From assembly GCA_029935135.1 (NCBI GenBank), contig JAOZKX010000196.1, positions 1-5,058 of the forward strand: a DNA stretch of 5,058 nucleotides. Direction: 5' to 3'. Shown here piece after piece: positions 1 through 5,058 of this stretch. This DNA is from Desulfocapsa sp. (GTDB lineage: Bacteria > Desulfobacterota > Desulfobulbia > Desulfobulbales > Desulfocapsaceae). The notes beneath the pieces are model-generated. The model searched no databases, was not told the DNA's origin, and worked only from the letters and a program-made list of their open reading frames with translations. The translations under genes and the position numbers were made by a program. Positions within the stretch are counted from its first letter, which is position 1; every line of letters starts with the position of its first letter.

Positions 1-2760
1 TTACTCGCAGGTCTCGTAAGCGTTGCTGATGATAAAACATCAGTAAGCTGTCCTGGAGTGACCACTATCGGTAACAATGACGGTAACCTTGATCCAGGAG
101 AAGCGCTCACCTGTACATCCAGTTATTCAGTGGTTCAGTCCGACCTTGATAACGGGAGTGTTGTCAACATAGCCAGTGGATCAGCAGACGGCACAACCTC
201 TGCCAATGATACAGCAACAGCGACGGCAATAGATGGTGTCGCTGCCGGCACCATCTATGAAGATAGAAACGGCAATGCTATTCAGGATCCTGGAGAATCC
301 GGCATTGCAGGTGTCAGCGTTATCGTAACGGATAGTAATGGAGTTTCAACTACTCTTATTTCTGATGCAAATGGAAACTATGCCGTTCAGGTACCTGCCG
401 GCTCTACTTTAATCAATATTGATGAGACCACCCTTACAGCCGGATTTGTTCAGACAGAAGGAACAAATCCGACAACGGTAGTAGTGTCTCCAGGAGGTAT
501 TGCCAGTGATGTTGATGGATATACACCACCAGCCGGTTCAGGTCGGGTAGAGGGATTTGTTTATGAAGACAGCAATGGTAACGGTGCTCAGGATTCTGGT
601 GAACCAGGCCTTGCAGGAGTAAGTGTTACTATTACTGACAGTACAGGCTTTGTCCAGAATGTAACCACTGATGCCACGGGTACATATGATGTAACCGTAA
701 GTCCTGGTTCCACAGCAATAAATATTAACGAAACAACTATCCCCGGAGGCAGTACTCAAACTGAAGGAACAAACTCCACTACAGTAACTGTTCCAGCTGA
801 TGGTACGGCTACTGATGTCGACGGTTACGAGCCTGCCGCTAGTTCCGGTACAGTAACTGGCCTGATTTATGAGGACAGTAACAGCAATGGAATGCAGGAT
901 GTTAATGAACGAGGTATTGCAGGTGTTGAAACTGTTGTTGCTGATTCTCTTGGCAATGTTCAAACAGTGAGCAGCGATATGAACGGAACTTATCGTGCTA
1001 CTGTTCCTGCGGGATTAGTCACCTTGGATATTGTTACAAGTACATTGCCCGGCGGGAGTATTCAAACTGAAGGAACAAATTCAACCGTTGTAACTGTGCC
1101 ATCCGGTGGCACAGTTACGGACAGGGATGGCTTTGCCCCACCTGTTGAAAACGGTACGCTTCAAGGTGTCGTCTATGAAGACACCAATGGTAATTCCAGT
1201 CAGGATGCTGGAGAACCTGGAATCTCTGGAGTGCATATAACTGTCACTGATATTGATGGAAATATCCACACTCTCATAACCGATGATTCAGGTAGCTATG
1301 CCATCTCTGTTCCACCAGGTGATGCCCTTGTTGATCTTGAGCAGAGTGATATTGATCAGACATTTACCCGTACAGAAGGAACAGACCCGACAACGGTTGT
1401 AGTTCCTGCAGGTGATGTCGGCTCAGACGCAGATGGTTTTATGCCGCCTGCAATTGACCTAAGCCTTGTTGTCACACTTTCCCCTGGTCCCTACAGTGTG
1501 GGTGACACTGTCACTTTTACTATCACTATCAGCAATAATGGCCCTGGTGACGCGACAGGTGTATCAGTGGCCAATGCTCTTCCCAACGGGTACGCCAATA
1601 TCCATAACATCAGTAACTTTGGCACCTTATCAGGCAATATCCTTACATGGAATGGAATCAATCTCAACAATGGAGCCTCAGAAAGCTTTACCTTTGAAGC
1701 AGATATCGTTGCCAACGGCAATTATGTTAATATTGTCCAGGTCACAGCTGCTGATCAGACCGATATAGATTCTCTGCCAAACAATGATGACGGCAACCAA
1801 CTCGAGGATGACGAAGATAATGTATCACTCACTATAGCTGTAGGAGCATTCCCATGGGGACTGTTTAGGGGAGCAATGTTACCTCCACAATGTTCAGATG
1901 AACCGCTCTATTGCTATATGGTTTCTGACCGTGACAATGAAATGATTACAACAGAAGGTTCAATAAACTCAGCATTATTAAAATACACCTTTGCTGAGGA
2001 TAAATTGGAACTGGTAGGCCGCTTGGGGGTTGGGAGTATCGAATCGCTGACACTATCAATAGACAACACAATTCTTTACGCCGTTGATTCACATATTTTA
2101 GGGATAGTAGATACAACACCAGGTAATACCTCATCATTTACTCCTGTAAATCCATATGGACTTGGCACAGGTAATGGAACTTTAGGCTTAGTCGATTTTT
2201 CAGACCTTGATGGTATAGCATTTGACCCAACAACAGGAATTCTTTATGGAGCTAACCGCCTGGTTACATCTGATCTTCTGCTGCAAATCAACCCATCCAC
2301 AGGAACTTTTGTCGCGGATGCATTTGGTCCAGGTGTTGATTATGTTGAAATTGGAACGAATACGGAAGGTGCAGCCTGGTATGATTTGGATGACATTGGT
2401 ATAGATGAGAATGGTACGCTATTCGGTATTGCCAATGCAAGAGGACTTGACGATCGACTGGTGGTTATAGATAAAAGAACTGGTGACATTTCAGCCCCAA
2501 GTATTCTGACAGTTAACGGCGAGCATTTAAATGATGTGGAAGGATTTAACTACTATCGTGGAAATACTTTTTATGGAACAACGGGTGTTGAAACCTCAGC
2601 TGCTCATGGAAGCTATAAAAACAGCCTGTTTAAAATAGATGTTAATCCCATACGAGTTGAAAAAATTATCAGCCTTGATCAAAATTTCAACGGATACATA
2701 CCGTATGATTTTGAGTCTGTAGCCTGTCGTATGTGCATACCAAATGTCACACCACGATAA
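1..2760 (+). CDS. Large modular surface/secreted protein, SdrD-like B repeats plus DUF11, 5' end outside window
   Basis: The frame is open from base 1 to the TAA at 2758-2760 (919 visible codons). The GTG at 58 is internal to a domain, so the true start lies upstream. Visible modules: residues 1-80, the end of a DUF11/DUF7507-like module (SCPGVTT, GNLDPGEALTC); residues 83-484, four SdrD-like B domains; residues 485-614, a DUF11 module ending in a very acidic stretch (EDDED, bases 1753-1821); residues 615-919, a C-terminal domain with propeller-like phrases such as GIAFDPTTGILYGAN and GIDENGTLFGIANA. Such architectures are known in bacterial adhesins and matrix proteins, which use calcium-stiffened stalks. 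A role in adhesion or as a surface stalk is inferred. No LPXTG motif, C-terminal membrane anchor or recognisable sorting tail is visible; the protein ends CRMCIPNVTPR. Any signal peptide would lie outside the window. The gene runs toward the convergent activator gene and ends before a shared terminator hairpin. Confidence is high for coding and module types, low for exact function. Confidence 0.9.
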   Translation, partial: LLAGLVSVADDKTSVSCPGVTTIGNNDGNLDPGEALTCTSSYSVVQSDLDNGSVVNIASGSADGTTSANDTATATAIDGVAAGTIYEDRNGNAIQDPGESGIAGVSVIVTDSNGVSTTLISDANGNYAVQVPAGSTLINIDETTLTAGFVQTEGTNPTTVVVSPGGIASDVDGYTPPAGSGRVEGFVYEDSNGNGAQDSGEPGLAGVSVTITDSTGFVQNVTTDATGTYDVTVSPGSTAININETTIPGGSTQTEGTNSTTVTVPADGTATDVDGYEPAASSGTVTGLIYEDSNSNGMQDVNERGIAGVETVVADSLGNVQTVSSDMNGTYRATVPAGLVTLDIVTSTLPGGSIQTEGTNSTVVTVPSGGTVTDRDGFAPPVENGTLQGVVYEDTNGNSSQDAGEPGISGVHITVTDIDGNIHTLITDDSGSYAISVPPGDALVDLEQSDIDQTFTRTEGTDPTTVVVPAGDVGSDADGFMPPAIDLSLVVTLSPGPYSVGDTVTFTITISNNGPGDATGVSVANALPNGYANIHNISNFGTLSGNILTWNGINLNNGASESFTFEADIVANGNYVNIVQVTAADQTDIDSLPNNDDGNQLEDDEDNVSLTIAVGAFPWGLFRGAMLPPQCSDEPLYCYMVSDRDNEMITTEGSINSALLKYTFAEDKLELVGRLGVGSIESLTLSIDNTILYAVDSHILGIVDTTPGNTSSFTPVNPYGLGTGNGTLGLVDFSDLDGIAFDPTTGILYGANRLVTSDLLLQINPSTGTFVADAFGPGVDYVEIGTNTEGAAWYDLDDIGIDENGTLFGIANARGLDDRLVVIDKRTGDISAPSILTVNGEHLNDVEGFNYYRGNTFYGTTGVETSAAHGSYKNSLFKIDVNPIRVEKIISLDQNFNGYIPYDFESVACRMCIPNVTPR
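247..1452 (+). repeat. Four tandem SdrD-like B domains, 306-base period
   Basis: The four domain cores lie at 247-534, 553-840, 859-1146 and 1165-1452. Each has 96 residues, and the first three are followed by a 6-residue linker. Start-to-start distance is exactly 306 bases (102 codons) each time, with no indel. Each core opens with G-x-x-YED and then a 12-residue loop with Asp1, Asn3, Asn5, Asp9 and Glu12 (bases 262-297, 568-603, 874-909, 1180-1215), which matches the ligand spacing of an EF-hand calcium loop. Each continues with a Gly-Val-x-V segment, a DGxY-type segment and a TEGT[ND] motif, and ends in DG[YF]xP. B domains of Staphylococcus SdrD-type proteins fold as beta-sandwiches and bind calcium; calcium binding here is inferred from the loop. 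Units 2 and 3 are about 54% identical by hand count, so the DNA copies are old and diverged rather than recent. Confidence 0.9.
1453..1842 (+). other. DUF11-type module within the surface protein
   Basis: This is one module of about 130 residues after the B-domain array. It begins IDLSLVVTLSPGPYSVGDTV, continues with the phrase VTFTITISNNGP and a GVSVANALP segment, and closes with the acidic PNNDDG...EDDED stretch and a final beta strand (VSLTIAV). This order is the usual DUF11 (conserved repeat domain) pattern: an Ig-like beta-sandwich found in repeated or single copies in large bacterial surface proteins. It probably acts as a spacer between the B-domain stalk and the C-terminal domain. The acidic tail could add calcium binding, which is inference only. 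Confidence 0.8.
1843..2757 (+). other. C-terminal domain of surface protein, propeller-like, flanked by cysteines
   Basis: About 305 residues follow the DUF11 module. Repeated phrases of the type D-x-D-G-I-A-F-D-P...LYG, DDIGIDENGTLFGI and NDVEGFNYYRGNTFYG, spaced tens of residues apart, look like blades of a beta-propeller of the kind seen in DUF4394/DUF6923-like or NHL/SMP-30-like proteins. I cannot assign a named family with certainty. The only four cysteines in this part sit at its two ends: CX6C at 1891-1914 and CX2C at 2725-2736. This would be the functional head if the B domains form a stalk; that role is inferred. Confidence 0.5.
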
Positions 2761-2786
2761 TGTCAAACAATTCAGGCCAAAAGTAA

Positions 2787-2827
2787 AAGGCTGGAGTTTC
2801 ACACCCGATAACGGAAACTCCAGCCTT
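2787..2827. terminator. Bidirectional intrinsic terminator between convergent genes
   Basis: A perfect 14-bp inverted repeat (arms 2787-2800 and 2814-2827, AAGGCTGGAGTTTC and its complement) encloses a 13-base loop. Read on the minus strand, the stem is followed directly by TTACTTTT, and its last bases are also T, which gives a good tail for the activator gene whose stop is about 75 bases before it. On the plus strand the following bases (CAGTAATCATTATATTT) are T-rich but interrupted, so termination of the surface-protein transcript is likely but weaker. The hairpin begins 26 bases after the TAA at 2760. It is the only hairpin of this strength in the 2761-2900 gap. Confidence 0.8.
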
Positions 2828-2900
2828 CAGTAATCATTATATTTCGTTATGACTGGCTAATGCTGCTCCAACCATGCCGGGTAGTCTTGTTTTGAACAGA

Positions 2901-4289
2901 CTATTTATGCTTGCGCCAGTGCGGATGGGTAATACCAAACTTCTTTACTTTATAATTTAAGGACCTGGGACTGATACCGAGCAGTACTGCGGCATTTTTC
3001 TGTACCCAGAGACACTCATCAAGCGCAGATAAAATAAGCTCTTTTTCCTGGCCTACCAGTGAGGCCGGCCCACTGTCTTTAATGTCATTTTTTTCGCTGC
3101 TGATACTCCCCTTTATGACCGATCTCTGATGAACACGGGGAAGGGATAAATTCAGTATCCCTATCTTGTCACCATCTTCTAAGATAACAGATCGTTCAAT
3201 GGTATTTGCTAATTGCCTGATGTTTCCGGGCCAGCTGTAACCTCGAATTTGCTTGAGAGCATGGTCTGTAAATCCTCCGACATTACTTCCCAGTAATTTA
3301 GAATATTTTCTTAAAAAATACTGGGCAAGGGGTTCAATACACTCCGGCCTGTCTTTTAAATCAGGAAGACGGACGGGTAAAACATTAATCCGATAAAAAA
3401 GATCTTCTCTGAATTTTCCATTTTGGATCTGCTCAGATAGATTTTTATTGGTGGCTGCAATAACCCGTACATCAGAATAGATCGTTTTATTGCCCCCCAC
3501 CCGTTCAAAGGATTTCTCCTCCAGAACCCGCAGGAGTTTTGACTGCAGCCCCAGACTGATCTCTCCAATCTCATCCAGGAACAAAGTACCTCCACCGGCT
3601 TGTTCAAAACGCCCGATACGCTGTTTATCTGCACCGGTAAAGGCCCCTTTTTCATGACCAAAAAGTTCTGATTCAAGGAGGTTTTCAGGAATATTGGCGC
3701 AATTTATTTTAATAAAAGGTTTCTGTTTTCGAGGACTGTTATAATGAACAGTTCCGGAGAGAAAACTTTTACCTGTACCTGTTGCACCTGTTATAAGAAT
3801 TGTCGAATCAGTTTTTGAAAATTTTTCCAGACTTTTTAAAACATTCTGCATATTCGAACTAAAAGAAATCACATCACTGAAGTGATATATGATATCCTGC
3901 TTATGACGCAAATAATCAATTTCATTCCGAAGGGCCCTATGTTCCATGGCTCTCTGCATAGCCATTTCCAATCGAGGTACAGAGGGAGGATAGACAAGGT
4001 AATCACATGCCCCATTCTGTAGAACCTCAACAACAAATTCTGGCCTTTCTACTTTGCTGATAAGGATAACCTGCATATTAGATAAACTCTTATCTATTTT
4101 TTCCAGCAACCCCATTCCTTCAGACTCTTTGGAAGCATATAAAAACAGCAAATCATATTCTCGCTCTTTTAATTCATTAAAAAGAGTATTATCAGCAGAA
4201 CAAAATTTAACTTTTGCCATATTTTTAAACGCAGATTCCATAACAACACGACTTTCTTCTGGAATTGCGCTTGCTAAAATTGTATACAT
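2901..4289 (-). CDS. Sigma-54-dependent activator (NtrC family) with degenerate receiver domain
   Basis: This 462-residue protein activates RNA polymerase carrying sigma-54 by ATP-driven remodelling. Residues 1-115 have the shape of a response-regulator receiver (YDLLFLY, NGACDYLVYP). Residues about 140-370 form the AAA+ domain: Walker A GATGTGKS (168-175), sigma-54-contacting GAFTGA (215-220), Walker B GGGTLFLDE (232-240), sensor I AATN (278-281), arginine-finger region FREDLFYR (293-300) and sensor II WPGNIRQL (353-360). Residues about 416-453 form a Fis-type helix-turn-helix (NAAVLLGISPRSLNYKVKKFGI region). All parts needed for ATPase and sigma-54 work are present. In the receiver, the phospho-acceptor Asp position is Tyr51, the acidic-pocket positions are Ala8 and Ile9, the Thr is Ser78 and the Lys is Tyr100, so normal phosphorylation is not expected. 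The start is fixed by an in-frame stop at 4308-4310; the ATG at 4287-4289 has a modest GGGA 6 bases upstream. The gene is alone in its unit with no sensor kinase beside it in the window. Targets are unknown. Confidence 0.93.
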   Translation of the reverse strand: MYTILASAIPEESRVVMESAFKNMAKVKFCSADNTLFNELKEREYDLLFLYASKESEGMGLLEKIDKSLSNMQVILISKVERPEFVVEVLQNGACDYLVYPPSVPRLEMAMQRAMEHRALRNEIDYLRHKQDIIYHFSDVISFSSNMQNVLKSLEKFSKTDSTILITGATGTGKSFLSGTVHYNSPRKQKPFIKINCANIPENLLESELFGHEKGAFTGADKQRIGRFEQAGGGTLFLDEIGEISLGLQSKLLRVLEEKSFERVGGNKTIYSDVRVIAATNKNLSEQIQNGKFREDLFYRINVLPVRLPDLKDRPECIEPLAQYFLRKYSKLLGSNVGGFTDHALKQIRGYSWPGNIRQLANTIERSVILEDGDKIGILNLSLPRVHQRSVIKGSISSEKNDIKDSGPASLVGQEKELILSALDECLWVQKNAAVLLGISPRSLNYKVKKFGITHPHWRKHK

Positions 4290-4292
4290 AGA

Positions 4293-4299
4293 TTTTCCC
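4293..4299 (-). promoter_or_regulatory. Probable ribosome binding site of the sigma-54 activator
   Basis: GGGAAAA on the minus strand lies just before the ATG, with GGGA ending 6 bases from it. It is a partial Shine-Dalgarno match, but an in-frame TGA at 4308-4310 leaves no other upstream start, so it supports the chosen ATG. Confidence 0.45.
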
Positions 4300-4343
4300 G
4301 GTAGGGCTCACGGCCTCATTTCATATTTGTAATTGGTATCAAG

Positions 4344-4372
4344 ATAATACGGAATAATTATTATTTTTGCAA
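4344..4372 (-). promoter_or_regulatory. Candidate sigma-70 promoter of the activator gene
   Basis: On the minus strand a -35 box TTGCAA (4367-4372) is separated by exactly 17 bases from a -10 box TATTAT (4344-4349, five of six consensus bases). This predicts a transcript start near 4337 and a leader of about 47 bases before the ATG. The spacer contains a 10-base AT palindrome, AATAATTATT (4353-4362). The region is AT-rich, so chance matches are possible, but the spacing and position fit well. Confidence 0.5.
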
Positions 4373-4378
4373 ATTTAT

Positions 4379-4406
4379 TTGAATGTACTTCATATTTACT
4401 TGTTAT
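4379..4406 (+). promoter_or_regulatory. Candidate promoter of tadA
   Basis: TTGAAT (4379-4384) and TGTTAT (4401-4406) are separated by 16 bases and each match four of six consensus bases. The predicted start is near 4413, giving a short leader of under 30 bases. It lies a few bases from the opposite promoter's -35 box, so the two could compete for polymerase. The match is weak and the surrounding DNA is AT-rich. Confidence 0.3.
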
Positions 4407-4440
4407 TAAAAGTCATATTCCTAACACATTCCCCACAGCT

Positions 4441-4908
4441 ATGAAACAAAGTGTAATTGACATCACATTTATGCAAGCTGCCATAACACTTGCCAAATCT
4501 GCTGCAAACCGTGATGAAGTACCTGTAGGTGCCATACTCACCACAGATAACAAAAAAATAGCTGAGGGCGCTAACAGCCCCATATCTCATCATGACCCCA
4601 CCGCCCATGCAGAAATCAACGCCATCAGAAATGCTTCAGAAACTTGTAAGAATTATCGCCTGACCGGAACGACCCTCTATGTCACACTGGAACCCTGCAT
4701 TATGTGTATGGGTGCTATAATCCATGCCCGCATACAAAGACTGGTCTTTGGAGCTTTTGACCCAAAGACTGGAGCAGCCGGCTCTCGCTATTCTATAGGA
4801 ACAGACAACCTTCTCAATCACACTCTTGAAATTTCAGGAGGCATCTGCAAAGAAGAATGCGCAGCCCTGTTAAAAGACTTTTTTAGAAAAAAACGCGGTC
4901 TACAATAG
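4441..4908 (+). CDS. tadA: tRNA-specific adenosine deaminase TadA
   Basis: TadA converts adenosine-34 to inosine in the anticodon of tRNA-Arg(ACG), letting one tRNA read several CGN codons; it acts in the cytosol as a zinc-dependent dimer. The 155-residue length is normal for the family. The zinc deaminase signature is complete: HAE with His56 as zinc ligand and Glu58 as proton shuttle, and PCIMC with Cys86 and Cys89 as the other ligands. Family-specific stretches include EVPVGAIL (26-33), HDPTAHAEI (51-59), TLYVTLEPC (78-86), VFGAFDPKTGAAGS (102-115) and the C-terminal ECAALLKDFFRKKR. The loop residue before the conserved Asp107 is Phe, where E. coli TadA has Arg. The ATG at 4441 gives an N-terminus matching family length; the next Met (residue 11) would cut into the first helix. 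No clear Shine-Dalgarno sequence precedes either start. The gene is divergent from the activator and in line with a tRNA-Ser 95 bases downstream. Confidence 0.96.
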   Translation: MKQSVIDITFMQAAITLAKSAANRDEVPVGAILTTDNKKIAEGANSPISHHDPTAHAEINAIRNASETCKNYRLTGTTLYVTLEPCIMCMGAIIHARIQRLVFGAFDPKTGAAGSRYSIGTDNLLNHTLEISGGICKEECAALLKDFFRKKRGLQ

Positions 4909-5003
4909 ATCAGCATGCTTTTTTCCGATCTTTATAAGTTTTTGATTGCTAAATTTCCCTTCTCCGTTTAAAAACCACACATTCAGCAAAACTGAATAAT
5001 CAC
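4909..5003 (+). other. Intergenic gap before tRNA-Ser, with a small hairpin
   Basis: This gap holds no gene. A T-run (4919-4924) follows the self-complementary AGCATGCT just after the tadA stop, but no proper hairpin with a loop is formed, so a terminator is not convincing. A 6-bp inverted repeat ATTCAG/CTGAAT (4981-4986 and 4992-4997, 5-base loop) ends 6 bases before the tRNA and could lie in the precursor leader. TTGATT (4942-4947) and TTTAAA (4967-4972), 19 bases apart, are only a weak promoter candidate. Co-transcription of tadA and the tRNA is possible. Confidence 0.35.
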
Positions 5004-5058
5004 GGAGGGGTGGCCGAGAGGCTTAAGGCGCACGCTTGGAAAGCGTGTGTACGCAAGT
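5004..5058 (+). tRNA. tRNA-Ser (anticodon GGA), 3' end cut by window
   Basis: The 5' acceptor strand is GGAGGGG (5004-5010), followed by TG and the D arm (GCCGAGAGGCTTAAGGC), typical of bacterial tRNA-Ser. The anticodon stem CACGC (5031-5035) pairs with GCGTG (5043-5047) around the loop TTGGAAA, placing anticodon GGA at 5038-5040, which reads UCC and UCU. The sequence then enters the long class II variable arm (TGTACGCAAGT) and the window stops there. The T arm and 3' acceptor strand are missing, so the mature 3' end cannot be checked. Confidence 0.93.

Noticed and set aside
538..963. Minus-strand open frame of 141 codons opposite the B-domain repeats
   Set aside because: It lies fully antisense to the repeat array, its product is a low-complexity Ser/Thr/Cys/Ile-rich string with no domain, and stop-free antisense frames are expected where the sense codons are rich in GGN, GAY and ACN.
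247..1452. CRISPR or short tandem repeat reading of the periodic region
   Set aside because: The 306-base period is in coding frame, the units are diverged protein domains, and there are no identical short repeats with spacers.
1466..1768. Plus-strand 100-codon frame overlapping the DUF11 module in another frame
   Set aside because: The sense frame has clear DUF11 conservation, while this frame gives no recognisable protein and has no start signal.
2882..2903. Imperfect inverted repeat TAGTCT...AGACTA at the stop codon of the activator
   Set aside because: The stem is short with a bulge and no T-run follows on either strand; the 14-bp hairpin at 2787-2827 is a much better terminator.
3356..3676. 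Minus-strand 106-codon frame inside the activator gene
   Set aside because: It overlaps the AAA+ motifs GAFTGA and Walker B, which are clearly encoded in the main frame; it is a shadow.
4054..4332. Plus-strand 92-codon frame over the 5' end of the activator gene
   Set aside because: It is antisense to the receiver-like domain, without ribosome binding site or recognisable product.
4911..4924. AGCATGCT followed by a T-run after tadA as a terminator
   Set aside because: The 8-base palindrome has no loop, so it cannot form a stable RNA hairpin; the T-run alone is not enough.

Overview
The window reads as moderately AT-rich bacterial chromosome. It has three protein-coding genes and a truncated tRNA gene. 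A sigma-54 activator, a TadA deaminase and a tRNA-Ser with a long variable arm are all bacterial. The TadA sequence style, the NtrC-type activator and the SdrD/DUF11 surface protein together suggest a Gram-negative lineage such as a Desulfobacterota (deltaproteobacterial) relative. That placement is an inference from style with low to moderate confidence; no marker in the window fixes the taxon.

Layout. Positions 1-2760 (+) hold the 3' part of a large modular surface or secreted protein whose beginning lies before the window. In order it has the end of a DUF11/DUF7507-like module, four tandem SdrD-like B domains of exactly 102 residues per period (247-1452), one DUF11-type module (1453-1842), and a cysteine-bracketed, probably beta-propeller-like C-terminal domain (1843-2757). 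Positions 2761-2900 are a short convergent intergenic region with a strong 14-bp hairpin that can end transcription from both sides. Positions 2901-4289 (-) encode a sigma-54-dependent transcriptional activator with an intact AAA+ engine and Fis-type DNA-binding end, but a receiver domain that has lost its phosphorylation residues. Positions 4290-4440 are an AT-rich divergent promoter region. Positions 4441-4908 (+) encode TadA, the tRNA adenosine deaminase. After a 95-base gap, a tRNA-Ser(GGA) begins at 5004 and is cut by the window end.

How the parts relate. The surface protein and the activator are convergent and share a terminator, so they are separate transcription units. The activator and tadA are divergent and probably have separate promoters in the same 151-base gap. 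tadA and tRNA-Ser run in the same direction and form a translation-related neighbourhood. Nothing in the window shows what the activator controls, and I see no convincing -24/-12 promoter here. The most unusual points are a stretch of 648 codons without lysine in the surface protein, the indel-free repeat array with EF-hand-like loops, and the pseudo-receiver of the activator. I did not find a clearly new multi-gene system.
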